This document shows positions 42,524 to 52,353 of a DNA stretch of 64,000 bases, piece after piece (position 1 is the stretch's first letter; each line of letters opens with the position of its first letter). A program made the translations under genes and the position numbers. The DNA lies in NCBI RefSeq assembly GCF_025642135.1, contig NZ_CP106793.1:1719001-1783000 (forward strand), given 5' to 3'. Source of the stretch: Streptomyces cynarae (GTDB taxonomy: Bacteria > Actinomycetota > Actinomycetes > Streptomycetales > Streptomycetaceae). The notes beneath the pieces were generated by a model that saw only the letters and a list, made by a program, of their open reading frames with translations, searched no databases and was not told the origin of the DNA.

Positions 42524-43210
42524 TCACTTGGCCGTCTCGCTGCCGTGCGAGGTGCTCTCGTCGTTCTGCGCGGCCGCGGCGGCGTCCGCCTCGGCGGACT
42601 CCCGGCGCACGGTGACGACCCGTTGGATCAGCGTCACCAGGCTGCCGACGGCGACGATCCACAGCGCGATCGGCAGCAGCCACTGGATGCCGGGCACGCC
42701 GAACTTGTGCAGGCCCGCGAAACCGGCGGCGACCAGGGAGATCACCAGGCGTTCTGCGCGCTCCACGAGGCCGTTGACCGCCACGGGCAGCCCGATCGAC
42801 TCGCCGCGGGCCTTGGTGTACGACACCACCTGGCCGCTGGCCAGACAGAAGATCGACACCGCGCACAGGACGTTGTCGTCCCCGTTGCCCGCGTACCACA
42901 GGGCGAAGCCGCCGAAGATCGCGCCGTCGGCGACCCGGTCGAGCGTGGAGTCCAGGAAGGCGCCCCAACGGCTGGAGCGGCCCAGCTGGCGGGCCATGTT
43001 GCCGTCGACGAGGTCCGAGAAGACGAACAGCGTGATGACGACCGTGCCCCAGAAGAACTCGCCCCGGGGGTAGAAGACCAGCGCGCCCGCGATCACGCCG
43101 GCGGTGCCGATCAGCGTGACCGTGTCGGGGCTGACGCCCCGCCGGATCAGAAACGCGGCGAACGGTGTGAGAACACGCGTGAAGAAAGCACGCGCGTACT
43201 TGTTCAGCAT
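42524..43210 (-). CDS. pgsA: CDP-alcohol phosphatidyltransferase (phosphatidylinositol phosphate synthase)
   Basis: 228 residues from the ATG at 43210. The family signature D-x2-DG-x2-AR-x8-G-x3-D-x3-D is exact: DLVDGNMARQLG, then GAFLDSTLD. Six membrane helices are predicted. With patA and pimA downstream it is best read as the actinobacterial PI-phosphate synthase rather than the PGP synthase. The Ala/Glu-rich C-terminal tail is typical. Confidence 0.92.
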   Translation of the reverse strand: MLNKYARAFFTRVLTPFAAFLIRRGVSPDTVTLIGTAGVIAGALVFYPRGEFFWGTVVITLFVFSDLVDGNMARQLGRSSRWGAFLDSTLDRVADGAIFGGFALWYAGNGDDNVLCAVSIFCLASGQVVSYTKARGESIGLPVAVNGLVERAERLVISLVAAGFAGLHKFGVPGIQWLLPIALWIVAVGSLVTLIQRVVTVRRESAEADAAAAAQNDESTSHGSETAK

Positions 43211-43517
43211 GGCCTTCCCGACGGTCGGTGAGCCGGGCGGCCCCTGCTGGCCACCGGCGCGCCCAATCGTAGCCACGCGCGCGTGGACGCGACGGCCGGG
43301 CACCCAAGGCCCTGTGTCACGGCCTGATGGCGCCCGGGTCACGGCGAGATCGCGCAGGGCGGAGCACGGCCCGCGAACGGGATCACGTCCCTCGTATGGA
43401 CGCATTGTGACGCGAGTGCAAAGCTCGAAGGAACCGCGGGCGTCACCGGAGCCGCCTCGCACGCGGGTCCGCATGTCCGCGCCCACAGTGACCTCACCGT
43501 GCACGGGAGGCAAGGCC
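43211..43517. other. Divergent promoter region between pgsA and the EF-G-like gene
   Basis: 307 noncoding bases. It must carry promoters for both directions, but no confident -10/-35 pair is visible. An AGTGA-N2-TCACC sequence, BldD-box-like, lies at 43487-43498, twenty bases before the EF-G-like start codon. Confidence 0.45.
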
Positions 43518-45716
43518 ATGGGCGACAAAGCGAACGTACACCCCGGAGCCGCCGGCAGGGCAACGGCGGCCGACCGGCCCGCGTCCGTACGGAATGTGGT
43601 GCTGGTCGGCCACAGCGGATCGGGCAAGACGACTTTGGTGGAGGCTCTCGCGCTGACGGCGGGAGCGCTGAACCGGGCGGGCCGTGTGGAGGACGGCGGC
43701 ACCGTCTCCGACTACGACGAGATCGAGCACCGGCAGCAGCGCTCGGTGCAGCTCTCCATGGTTCCCGTCGAATGGGACGGGATCAAGATCAACCTGCTGG
43801 ACACTCCTGGATACGCCGACTTCGTCGGGGAGCTCCGGGCCGGTCTGCGCGCCGCGGACGCGGCCCTTTTCGTCGTCTCGGCCTCGGACGGTGTGGACGG
43901 CTCGACCCGCATGGTGTGGGAGGAGTGCGCGGCCGTCGGCATGCCGCGCGCCATCGTGATCACACACCTGGAGGCGGCCCGGGCCGACTTCGAGGAGATG
44001 ACCCGCCGTTGCGCGGAGGCGTTCGGCGGGGACGACCCCGACGCCGTCCTGCCGCTGTACCTGCCGCTGCACGGCCCGCAGGGGCCCGACGGGCACGCGC
44101 CCGTGACCGGCCTGATCGGGCTGCTCACGCAGAAACTGTTCGACTACTCGACCGGTGAGCGCAAGGAGTCCGAGCCGGGCGAGGACCAGCTGCCGGGGAT
44201 CGAGGAGGCCCGCAACCGGCTCATCGAGGGGATCATCGCCGAGAGCGAGGACGAGACCCTCATGGACCGCTACCTCGGTGGTGAGCAGGTCGACGTCAAG
44301 ACGCTGATCCAGGACCTGGAGCGGGCCGTGGCGCGCGGCAGCTTCTTCCCCGTCCTGGCCGCCGCCCCCGCCGCCGAGGGCGCCAAGCAGGGCCTCGGCA
44401 CGGTCGAGCTGCTGGAGCTGATCACCGGCGGGTTCCCGACCCCGTTCGAGCACCCGATGCCGGGGGTCACCACCATCGACGGCAAGCCGCGCGAGCTGAA
44501 GGCCTGCGACACCGAGGGCCCGCTGGTCGCCGAGGTCGTCAAGACCTCCTCCGACCCCTACGTCGGCCGCATCTCGCTGGTCCGCGTCTTCTCCGGCACC
44601 CTGCGCCCCGACCAGACGGTGCACGTCTCCGGACACGGCCTGACCGACCGCGGCCACGAGGACCACGACGTCGACGAGAAGATCGGCGCCCTGTCCATGC
44701 CCTTCGGCAAGCAGCAGCGCCCGGTCACGCACGCCGTCGCGGGCGATCTGGTGTGCGTGGCCAAGCTCGGCCGTGCCGAGACCGGGGACACCCTCTCGGC
44801 CAAGGACGACCCGCTGCTGATGGAGCCCTGGCAGATGCCCGACCCGCTGCTGCCGCTCGCCATCCAGGCGCACAGCAAGGCGGACGAGGACAAGCTCAGC
44901 CAGGGCCTGGCCCGGCTGGTCGCCGAGGACCCGACCATGCGCCTGGAGCAGAACCAGGACACCCACCAGGTGGTGCTGTGGTGCCTGGGCGAGGCGCACG
45001 CGGACGTCGCCCTGGAGCGGCTGCGCAGCCGGTACGGCGTCCAGGTCGACGTGGTCCCGCACAGGGTGTCCCTCCGGGAGACCTTCGCGGGCAGGTCCGC
45101 CGGCCGGGGCCGTCACGTGAAGCAGTCCGGCGGGCACGGTCAGTACGCGATCTGCGAGATCGAGGTGGAACCGCTGCCGGGCGGCTCCGGCATCGAGTTC
45201 GTGGACAAGGTGGTCGGCGGAGCGGTGCCCCGGCAGTTCATCCCGTCCGTCGAGAAGGGGGTGCGCGCGCAGGCCGCCAAGGGCGTGGCCGCCGGCAACC
45301 CGCTGGTCGACATCCGGGTCACGCTGCTCGACGGCAAGTCGCACTCCGTGGACTCCTCGGACGCCGCCTTCCAGACGGCGGGCGCGCTCGCCCTGCGCGA
45401 GGCGGCGGCCGACGCCACGATCCATCTGCTGGAACCGGTCGCCGAGGTGTCGGTGCTGGTGGGCGACGAGTACGTGGGCGCCGTGATGAGCGACCTGTCC
45501 GCGCGGCGCGGTCGGCTGCTGGGCACCGAGCAGGTCAGCGGTGGCCGGACTCTGGTACGGGCCGAGGTGCCGGAGATCGAGATCGGCCGGTACGCGATCG
45601 ACCTGCGCTCCCTCTCGCACGGCACCGCACGTTTCAGCCGCTCCTACGCGCGGCACGAGCCGATGCCGCCACAGCTCGGGGAGAAGATCCGTCAAGAGGC
45701 TCAGAAGTCCCAGTAG
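43518..45716 (+). CDS. Elongation factor G-like GTPase (EF-G2 type)
   Basis: 732 residues with the five EF-G domains. G1 is GHSGSGKTTL (31-40) and G3 DTPGY (95-99). The switch segment RQQRSVQLS replaces the usual RGITI. The base-specifying G4 motif NKxD is absent; the equivalent position reads THLE (about 149-152). Domain IV and V landmarks ([28 protein letters not shown]) are intact. The ATG has GGGAGG upstream. It is divergent from pgsA. It is unlikely to replace the main EF-G, and its role is unknown. Confidence 0.92.
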   Translation: MGDKANVHPGAAGRATAADRPASVRNVVLVGHSGSGKTTLVEALALTAGALNRAGRVEDGGTVSDYDEIEHRQQRSVQLSMVPVEWDGIKINLLDTPGYADFVGELRAGLRAADAALFVVSASDGVDGSTRMVWEECAAVGMPRAIVITHLEAARADFEEMTRRCAEAFGGDDPDAVLPLYLPLHGPQGPDGHAPVTGLIGLLTQKLFDYSTGERKESEPGEDQLPGIEEARNRLIEGIIAESEDETLMDRYLGGEQVDVKTLIQDLERAVARGSFFPVLAAAPAAEGAKQGLGTVELLELITGGFPTPFEHPMPGVTTIDGKPRELKACDTEGPLVAEVVKTSSDPYVGRISLVRVFSGTLRPDQTVHVSGHGLTDRGHEDHDVDEKIGALSMPFGKQQRPVTHAVAGDLVCVAKLGRAETGDTLSAKDDPLLMEPWQMPDPLLPLAIQAHSKADEDKLSQGLARLVAEDPTMRLEQNQDTHQVVLWCLGEAHADVALERLRSRYGVQVDVVPHRVSLRETFAGRSAGRGRHVKQSGGHGQYAICEIEVEPLPGGSGIEFVDKVVGGAVPRQFIPSVEKGVRAQAAKGVAAGNPLVDIRVTLLDGKSHSVDSSDAAFQTAGALALREAAADATIHLLEPVAEVSVLVGDEYVGAVMSDLSARRGRLLGTEQVSGGRTLVRAEVPEIEIGRYAIDLRSLSHGTARFSRSYARHEPMPPQLGEKIRQEAQKSQ

Positions 45717-45737
45717 TTGAACCCTTGTTCCCCTCTC

Positions 45738-45778
45738 CATGCGGGAGCGGACCTCTTCCGGTCGTCCGCTCCCGCATG
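45738..45778 (+). terminator. Terminator hairpin after the EF-G-like gene
   Basis: 14-base perfect arms CATGCGGGAGCGGA and its complement, 22 bases past the stop. Confidence 0.8.
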
Positions 45779-45909
45779 TCAGTGCCTGCGGATACGCTGA
45801 TGTCCTGATCAAGTCGACACACGATCAGCACGCCGGCCTGTTCAACAGGTGTGCGGAGCAAGGAAGTCGGGAAGGCCGCAGGAGCGGGTTCGGCGGCGAG
45901 GGGGCGGCA

Positions 45910-47568
45910 GTGACGGACGGATTCGATTTCAGCCCCGGGGCGCAGGTGCCCCTTTCGGGCTCCGCGGGCCAGACGGCGGCGACCTACGCCCTGGCCTCGG
46001 CGGCGTACCGGGAGGACGACGAGGTCACCAAGATCCTCGAGGCCGACAACGAGTGGCACCAGTCGACCGTCAAGCCCCCGCGTCCGGGGGCGAGGATATT
46101 CCGCCCCAAGCTCGGTGAGGCCTACTCCCGCGCGGTGATCGACCGCATGCTGGGCGCCGGGCGCAAGCCCCTGATCCAGTCGTTCGGCACCGAGCCGCAG
46201 GTCGTCGTGGAGCACTGCCTGGCGGCCCACCGCATCCGACGGGAACGCGACAACTGGCTGACGGCGGTGACGGTCCTGTGCGGGGTGCTGTTCCTGCCTG
46301 GATTCCTGGTGTGGCTGCTGGTGTTCCAGATCCGCACCACTCTCGGCAGGCGGACGGACAGGAGCGCCGGTGCGCTCGCCACGACCCTTCTGGTCGCCGT
46401 CGGCGCCCTCGCCGTGATCTTCCTGATCCGTATGCCGTTCTCCGGCTTCTGGGGGTGGTACGCGCGCGCGTCGGTCGTCATGCCGGTCGTCGGCTGGTTC
46501 TGGGCCAAGCAGATCTGCGAGCGCACGGCGAAGGACCTGCGTGAGCGCTGGGACAGTCTGCTCGCGGGCGGCGGCCTGGGTGCCAAGATCCCCGAGGCGG
46601 TGCCCGGGCACCCGGGCGACGCGGCCGAGCAGCTGCGCAAGGAGCTCACCCGGCTGAGCGCCGAGCAGCGGTCCAACTCCGTCTTCTACGCCGGTCCCAA
46701 GGGCATCCTCGGCATGGGCACACGCTGGGGCAGCTGGCAGCTGGCCGAAGACCTGGTCTCCGCCGAGCCCGGGAAGGACTTCCACCCCTTCCGCAGCTGG
46801 GACCTGATCACCGCGATCCAGGGCGATCTGGCGATGCTGGAGCGGACCTCCATCAACACCGGCGGTTTCCCGAAGCCCTCCATAACGCACTGGATCGTCA
46901 CACCGATCGGGGAGAAGGCGAAGGAGGTCTCCCGGCCCAGCGGCACCGACGTGGACGCGTACACGATCAAGACGCACGCGATACAGGACATCTGCAACAA
47001 GCAGCAGTTCGGCAGCGGCGACCGGCACTACCTCGGCGTCCAGTGGACGCTGTGGGACGGCCAGTTGGTCATCACCATGCTCATCACGGTGACGGTGCTG
47101 CACGACACCCTGCGCATCGAGGTCACCGGGCACGCCCTGGGGCCGGTCAACTCCCTGTTCACCACGAAGCCCGAGCCCAAGGAGAAGGAGGTGGCCAAGA
47201 CCGTCAAGTTCTGGGAGACCCACAAGGTGAGGCTGCCGCTGGTCGACGCCGACGAGGTGGTGCGGCTCGCCGCCCGCGCCCCGCTCACCTCGTATCCGCC
47301 GTTCCTGAACTGGCTCGGCGGCTCGCTGACCCTCCCGGAGCCGTTCGGTCTGCGCCACGCCTGGGCGGACCAGCCGTGGCGTCACCGTTTCATGGCCGAC
47401 GACGCCCTGCGCGCGGCCACGCCGGTGCTGCGGGTGGTGCACGCGGCGGCGATCCGGGTCCTGAGGGACCACGGGGTGGACGTGGAGGCGTTCGGGACGC
47501 GGTCGACGTTCCTCAGCACGCAGGTGCAGGATCCGACGCCGAAGAAGGCGGACGTGTACGACGCGTAG
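45910..47568 (+). CDS. Unknown membrane protein
   Basis: 552 residues from the GTG at 45910. The family is not recognised. A cytoplasmic N part (1-115) is followed by a hydrophobic pair (AVTVLCGVLFLPGFLVWLLVF, then ATTLLVAVGALAVIFLIRM) and a third segment (VVMPVVGWFWAKQI). A long soluble part includes a hydrophobic strand or helix (QLVITMLITVTVLHDTLRI). It contains many Trp residues, as in conserved Streptomyces integral proteins. It is flanked by a terminator on each side, so it stands alone. No catalytic motif was seen. Confidence 0.85.
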   Translation: MTDGFDFSPGAQVPLSGSAGQTAATYALASAAYREDDEVTKILEADNEWHQSTVKPPRPGARIFRPKLGEAYSRAVIDRMLGAGRKPLIQSFGTEPQVVVEHCLAAHRIRRERDNWLTAVTVLCGVLFLPGFLVWLLVFQIRTTLGRRTDRSAGALATTLLVAVGALAVIFLIRMPFSGFWGWYARASVVMPVVGWFWAKQICERTAKDLRERWDSLLAGGGLGAKIPEAVPGHPGDAAEQLRKELTRLSAEQRSNSVFYAGPKGILGMGTRWGSWQLAEDLVSAEPGKDFHPFRSWDLITAIQGDLAMLERTSINTGGFPKPSITHWIVTPIGEKAKEVSRPSGTDVDAYTIKTHAIQDICNKQQFGSGDRHYLGVQWTLWDGQLVITMLITVTVLHDTLRIEVTGHALGPVNSLFTTKPEPKEKEVAKTVKFWETHKVRLPLVDADEVVRLAARAPLTSYPPFLNWLGGSLTLPEPFGLRHAWADQPWRHRFMADDALRAATPVLRVVHAAAIRVLRDHGVDVEAFGTRSTFLSTQVQDPTPKKADVYDA

Positions 47569-47615
47569 CGCCTGGAGGTTCGGCGCTGCCGCTCGGTGCC
47601 GCGGCCGTGGCCGTA

Positions 47616-47635
47616 CTGGGGGCCACCGCCCCCAG
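47616..47635. terminator. Bidirectional hairpin between convergent genes
   Basis: Arms CTGGGGG and CCCCCAG around six bases, in the 98-base gap between the unknown membrane gene and the HIT gene. Confidence 0.55.
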
Positions 47636-47666
47636 ACAGGCTGAATCCTGCCCGCAGCCACTCGGG

Positions 47667-48212
47667 TCAGGCAGGCCAAGCCTCCGCCAGCATCTTCCGC
47701 GTGTCCGCCAGCAGCTGCGGCAGTACCTTCGTGTGGCCGACCACCGGCATGAAGTTCGTGTCGCCGCCCCAGCGCGGCACGATGTGCTGGTGCAGGTGGG
47801 CGGCGATGCCCGCGCCGGCTACCGAGCCCTGGTTCATGCCGATGTTGAACCCATGGGCCCCGGAGGCCGTGCGCAGCGCGGTCATCGCCTGCTTGGTCAG
47901 CTCGGCGAGCTCCGCGGTCTCCGGCTCCGTGAGGTCGGTGTAGTCGGCGACATGGCGGTAGGGCACGACCATCAGATGGCCGCCGTTGTACGGGTACAGG
48001 TTCAGCACCGCGTACACCAGCTCGCCCCGCTTGACGATCAGCCCGTCCTCGTCCGACTTGGCCGGGATGGAGCAGAACGGACAGCCGTCGTCGGCCCCCG
48101 GACCGGTCGGCTTGTTCTCGCCCTGGATGTAGGCCATCCGGTGGGGCGTCCACAGGCGCTGGAACGCGTCCTGCGTCCCCACTCCGATCTGCTGCTCCGG
48201 CTCACTCGTCAT
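47667..48212 (-). CDS. HIT family nucleotide-binding protein
   Basis: 181 residues from the ATG at 48212. The histidine triad is in AHLHQHIVPRW; an upstream zinc pair, CPFCSIP, is visible. HIT hydrolases of this branch act on AMP conjugates or diadenosine polyphosphates. The location downstream of thrS recalls the mycobacterial thrS-HIT-pgsA order; an Ap4A phosphorylase/hydrolase role is possible. Confidence 0.92.
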   Translation of the reverse strand: MTSEPEQQIGVGTQDAFQRLWTPHRMAYIQGENKPTGPGADDGCPFCSIPAKSDEDGLIVKRGELVYAVLNLYPYNGGHLMVVPYRHVADYTDLTEPETAELAELTKQAMTALRTASGAHGFNIGMNQGSVAGAGIAAHLHQHIVPRWGGDTNFMPVVGHTKVLPQLLADTRKMLAEAWPA

Positions 48213-48250
48213 GAGGTGCAGCATATGGCGTCCTCGCCGGAACAGGGCAA

Positions 48251-48276
48251 AGGCCCCCGGGATCCCCCGGGGGCCT
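48251..48276 (-). terminator. Intrinsic terminator after thrS
   Basis: Arms AGGCCCCCGGG and CCCGGGGGCCT meet in a tight loop; on the minus strand TTTGCC follows. It lies 36 bases past the thrS stop and separates it from the HIT gene. Confidence 0.75.
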
Positions 48277-48312
48277 CGTGGCTCGTCTTTCGGGTCGGGA
48301 CCCTGACGGCCG

Positions 48313-50292
48313 TCAGACCTGCGCGCGCTCCTCGACGACCTTCACGATCTTGGCGATGGCCTCGTCGAACGGGATGCCGTTCTCCTGGGAGCCGTCCCGG
48401 AAGCGGAACGACACCGAGCCGTGGGACATGTCCTCGTCGCCCGCGATGACCATGAAGGGCACCTTCTGCTTCTGGGCGTTGCGGATCTTCTTCTGCATAC
48501 GGTCCGAGGAGGAGTCGACCTCGACGCGCAGGCCGTGCTCCCGCGCCCGCTCGGCGAACTTCTCCAGGTAGGGCACGTGCGCGTCGCCGATCGGGATGCA
48601 GACCGCCTGAACCGGGGCGAGCCAGGCCGGGAAGGCGCCCGCGTAGTGCTCCAGGAGCACGCCGAAGAACCGCTCGATCGACCCGAAGAGGGCCCGGTGG
48701 ATCATGACGGGCTGCCGGCGCGAGCCGTCCGCCGCCGTGTACTCCAGGCCGAACCGCTTCGGCTGGTTGAAGTCGACCTGGATCGTCGACATCTGCCAGG
48801 ACCGGCCGATGGCGTCCCGGGCCTGCACCGAGATCTTCGGGCCGTAGTAGGCCGCACCGCCCGGGTCCGGGACCAGGGGCAGGCCCTGCTTCTCGGCGGC
48901 CTGGCGGAGCGCCTCGGTGGCCTCTCCCCAGTCCTCGTCCGAGCCGATGAACTTGTCGGAGTCGTCACGGGTGGACAGCTCCAGCTCGAACTCGGTCAGG
49001 CCGTAGTCGCGCAGCAGGTCGAGGACGAAGGTCAGGAGCGTGTCGAGCTCCTGCGGCATCTGCTCCTTGGTGCAGTAGATGTGCGAGTCGTCCTGGGTGA
49101 AGCCGCGCGAGCGGGTCAGGCCGTGCACGACGCCCGACTTCTCGTACCGGTACACGGTCCCGAACTCGAAGAGTCGCAGGGGCAGTTCGCGGTAGGAACG
49201 GCCGCGCGACTTGAAGATCAGGTTGTGCATCGGGCAGTTCATCGCCTTGAGGCGGTAGTTCTGCTCGTCGAACTCGATGGCCGGGAACATGCCGTCCGAG
49301 TAGTGCGGCAGGTGCCCGGAGATCTCGAACAGCCGCTCCTTCGAGATGTGCGGCGTGTTCACGAACTCGTAGCCGGAGACCTCGTGGCGCCGCCGCGAGT
49401 ACGTCTCCATCTCCTTGCGGATGACGCCGCCCTTGGGGTGGAACACCGCCAGGCCGGGGCCCAGCTCCTCGGGGAAGGAGAACAGGTCCAGCTCGGCGCC
49501 CAGCTTGCGGTGGTCGCGCTTCTCGGCCTCGGCGAGGAAGTCCAGGTAGGCCTTGAGCTCGTCCCTGGACGGCCAGGCGGTGCCGTAGATGCGCTGGAGC
49601 TGCGGGTTCTTCTCGCTGCCGCGCCAGTAGGCGGCGGCCGAGCGCATCAGCTTGAACGCCGGGATGATCCGGGTGGTGGGCAGGTGGGGACCGCGGCAGA
49701 GGTCCTTCCAGCACAACTCGCCGGTCTTGACGTCCAAGTTGTCGTAGATCGTCAGCTCGCCGCCGCCGACCTCGGCGTCGGCGCCCTCGGCGGCCTGCGC
49801 GGCGTTGCCCTTGAGGCCGATGAGCTCGAGCTTGTACGGCTCGTTCGCCAGTTCCTCGCGGGCGTCCTCGTCCGTGGTCACCCGGCGCGAGAAGCGCTGG
49901 CCCCGCTTGATGATCTCCTGCATCTTCTTCTCGATGCGCTTGAGATCGTCCGGCGTGAACGGCTCGGCCACGTCGAAGTCGTAGTAGAAGCCGTCCCGGA
50001 TGGGCGGGCCGATGCCCAGCTTGGCCTCGGGAAAGATCTCCTGCACGGCCTGGGCCATCACGTGCGCGGTGGAGTGGCGCAGGATGTTCAGGCCGTCCTC
50101 GGAGGAGATCTCGACGCCCTCGACGGTCTCGCCGTCCTTCACCTCGTAGGCGAGGTCCTTCAGCTCACCGCCCACGCGCGCGGCGATGATCGAACGCTCG
50201 CCTGCGAAGAGGTCGGCGGCCGTAGTGCCCGTCGTCACCACGCGCTCTTCCCGCTCGGAATCGCGTTGGATGATCACACGGACGTCTGACAC
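48313..50292 (-). CDS. thrS: Threonyl-tRNA synthetase
   Basis: 659 residues from the GTG at 50292, with AGGAG at 8 bases; the frame is open further upstream without support. An N-terminal TGS domain (1-70) is followed by the editing domain ([19 protein letters not shown]), the catalytic core with zinc ligands around [10 protein letters not shown], motif 2 [14 protein letters not shown] and the anticodon-binding domain. No leader riboswitch or T-box is seen upstream. Confidence 0.97.
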   Translation of the reverse strand: MSDVRVIIQRDSEREERVVTTGTTAADLFAGERSIIAARVGGELKDLAYEVKDGETVEGVEISSEDGLNILRHSTAHVMAQAVQEIFPEAKLGIGPPIRDGFYYDFDVAEPFTPDDLKRIEKKMQEIIKRGQRFSRRVTTDEDAREELANEPYKLELIGLKGNAAQAAEGADAEVGGGELTIYDNLDVKTGELCWKDLCRGPHLPTTRIIPAFKLMRSAAAYWRGSEKNPQLQRIYGTAWPSRDELKAYLDFLAEAEKRDHRKLGAELDLFSFPEELGPGLAVFHPKGGVIRKEMETYSRRRHEVSGYEFVNTPHISKERLFEISGHLPHYSDGMFPAIEFDEQNYRLKAMNCPMHNLIFKSRGRSYRELPLRLFEFGTVYRYEKSGVVHGLTRSRGFTQDDSHIYCTKEQMPQELDTLLTFVLDLLRDYGLTEFELELSTRDDSDKFIGSDEDWGEATEALRQAAEKQGLPLVPDPGGAAYYGPKISVQARDAIGRSWQMSTIQVDFNQPKRFGLEYTAADGSRRQPVMIHRALFGSIERFFGVLLEHYAGAFPAWLAPVQAVCIPIGDAHVPYLEKFAERAREHGLRVEVDSSSDRMQKKIRNAQKQKVPFMVIAGDEDMSHGSVSFRFRDGSQENGIPFDEAIAKIVKVVEERAQV

Positions 50293-50404
50293 CGGACTCT
50301 CCTGACTGCTGGTGGATGCGGCGCCATACCTGGAGCGCGCGCATGACTGGGATCGTACCGACCCACGGCCGCCCACCGCGAAACGGTTCCGGTGCCCCGA
50401 GGGC

Positions 50405-51622
50405 TCAGTCCCCGCCGCACGCCTCCTCGAAGAAGTCCAGGTTCTCTTGGAGCGACTTCATCAGCCGGTCCCGCTCGGCGTCGTCGACCTGCACCGGCGT
50501 CACCCCTGACGCGGCCGCGAGGCGCCGGAAGCCGCCCCGGCTCTCCAGCCGCCCGTGCACTTTGATCGGCAGTCCGACGAGGTGGGCGTGGCCCGCGATG
50601 CGGTACGACTCCTCGTCCAGGGTCATCCGTACGTGCGGCACCTCGGCCCCGGCGAGGACCCGCAGCCGTACGGTGCCCTCGCCGCGCGGTCCCGAACGGC
50701 GCAGGCGGACGACGGCGCCCGTGATCCGCACCGGTACGGACGGTTCCTCGCGCAGGTAGCGGGCTCCGGCCTCGCGCAGGGCGGGCAGGTCACCCGGGGA
50801 GAACTCGACCGGTTCGGCGGGCGTCGCACCCCCTTCGGGGACGCCGGCGGCGGGCGCCCACGCGACGGCGATCCGGGCGCCTGAGGACCCGCGGACGAGG
50901 GCGACCAGCGCCTCGGTCAGCTCATGGCTCACGCCGGCCTCGACGGCGGTGTCGAAGGCATCCATGCCACCGGTGGCCCGCTGGTAGTCGATGGCCTCGC
51001 GGGCGGCGTACAGCGCCTGGTGCAGGCGTACGGCGAGCGGCCGGCCCGTGGCGACGGGGACGAAGGCGGTGAGCTCGCGGCCGCCGGTGGCCGCGCCGAT
51101 CAGGACGTGCTCGAGCGACGCGGCGGCGGGCCTGCGGTGCCGGGCACCGTAGTAGCCGAGCCGGGCGCGGGTGGCGAGGGCGGCCGCCAGCAGCATCCGG
51201 CGGGCAGCGGTGCGCAGCTGGTCCTCGACGTCCCAGGGAGCGGCACCCACGGGTCCCGTCGGCACGTCACGCCACCAGTGGATCTCGTCGCCGGGCACGG
51301 TCAGGCCGACCAGCACGTCTCGGGCGGAGGGCGAGCCGCTGCGGGCCAGAGCCAGGAGGGCCTCGCCGATCAGGTCGTCGCAGTCGGGGAAGGCGCGGCT
51401 CTCCGGCACCAGCAGGCTCGTACCACTGCCGCCGGGGCCTGGCGGGGTCCAGCGGCCGTAGCGGCCGGGGGCCCCGCCGCGGCGCTGCCAGCCGTGGCGG
51501 TGCAGCAGGGCGCCGAGCACCGCGGGGTCGACCTGGTCGGGGTCGGACGGCCGGTTCCACAGCGGCTCGGCCGGGTGCGGCCGGACGGTGCGGGACTGCT
51601 CGTCGAGGGGACGGTGTGTCAC
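50405..51622 (-). CDS. Conserved protein of unknown function
   Basis: 405 residues, GTG at 51622 overlapping the upstream DUF4365 stop (GTGA). The N-terminal third is Pro/Arg/Gly-rich with [20 protein letters not shown]. The middle is a helical region with conserved Trp ([20 protein letters not shown]). The C-terminal third looks like a beta domain ([19 protein letters not shown]). No known motif was recognised. The overlap implies its product is made with the DUF4365 protein. Confidence 0.85.
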   Translation of the reverse strand: MTHRPLDEQSRTVRPHPAEPLWNRPSDPDQVDPAVLGALLHRHGWQRRGGAPGRYGRWTPPGPGGSGTSLLVPESRAFPDCDDLIGEALLALARSGSPSARDVLVGLTVPGDEIHWWRDVPTGPVGAAPWDVEDQLRTAARRMLLAAALATRARLGYYGARHRRPAAASLEHVLIGAATGGRELTAFVPVATGRPLAVRLHQALYAAREAIDYQRATGGMDAFDTAVEAGVSHELTEALVALVRGSSGARIAVAWAPAAGVPEGGATPAEPVEFSPGDLPALREAGARYLREEPSVPVRITGAVVRLRRSGPRGEGTVRLRVLAGAEVPHVRMTLDEESYRIAGHAHLVGLPIKVHGRLESRGGFRRLAAASGVTPVQVDDAERDRLMKSLQENLDFFEEACGGD

Positions 51623-52185
51623 GGTCTGCCTCCCGTTCCGACCCGGGTCATGATCTCGCACAGGGCGCGGTCGTCGAAGATGCGCGAGGTCGGCACGCGC
51701 ACGGTGGTGCGGTGCCGGCCCGTGACCGGGTGTCCGGCGAGGTTGGTCCAGTAGCAGCAGTGCCGCAGGTCCAGGCGGTCGTGACCGGCCCGCAGCCACT
51801 GGTCCTGGGTCCGGGGGACGATCATCACGACGAGGATCTTGTGCACGGCGACGGGGGTGCGGGCGAGCTTCCGCAGGTGCTCGTTGTCGAGCGTGAAGGA
51901 GAAGAAGCGGCCCGGGGGGTTCGGCGGTATCTGGTACGTGCACTTCAGCTGCACCTTGATGGTGACCTCGTCGTCGACCGTGTGACCGGGTGCGCTGTGG
52001 CTGACGTGCCAGTCGATGCCGTTGTCCGGGAAGGGCTGGGACAGCGAGCAGCCGGCCGCCGCGGCGACCGCGTGCAGATAGCCGACCTGCAGTGTCTCCA
52101 TGCAGGCGGTGGTCGCGAGTGTGCCGCGATGGGGTGCCGTCCGCTCGGGCAGCAGCCCGCCCCGCTCGGGCTGCGCTATCGCCAT
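51619..52185 (-). CDS. DUF4365 protein, nuclease-like fold
   Basis: 188 residues from the ATG at 52185. It matches the DUF4365 pattern: an N-terminal helix with Glu30 (ACMETLQVGYLHAVAAAAG), Asp58 in NGIDWH, and Q79-x-K81 in KVQLKCT. These positions resemble the E, D and (D/E/Q)xK residues of the PD-(D/E)XK nuclease fold, in the Q variant seen in Mrr-like enzymes. Activity is not shown. It is divergent from a DnaQ-like exonuclease (168-base gap). Confidence 0.82.
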   Translation of the reverse strand: MAIAQPERGGLLPERTAPHRGTLATTACMETLQVGYLHAVAAAAGCSLSQPFPDNGIDWHVSHSAPGHTVDDEVTIKVQLKCTYQIPPNPPGRFFSFTLDNEHLRKLARTPVAVHKILVVMIVPRTQDQWLRAGHDRLDLRHCCYWTNLAGHPVTGRHRTTVRVPTSRIFDDRALCEIMTRVGTGGRP

Positions 52186-52353
52186 GACCAACAGCCTTCC
52201 CTGCGCAGTGAATCCCCGCCCGAGCCCCCTGAACTGCAAAGACCCGTACTCCTGTTGTCTCCTCCCGGCGTACGACGCAAACAGCCCGGGTATCACCAAA
52301 CGGGCAGAAGACGGTACGTCAGCTGCCACGGGTGAACGAGGAGTTGAGTAGGC

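Noticed and set aside
48421..50289. Long plus-strand frame across thrS
   Set aside because: It is antisense to conserved thrS and is compositional noise.
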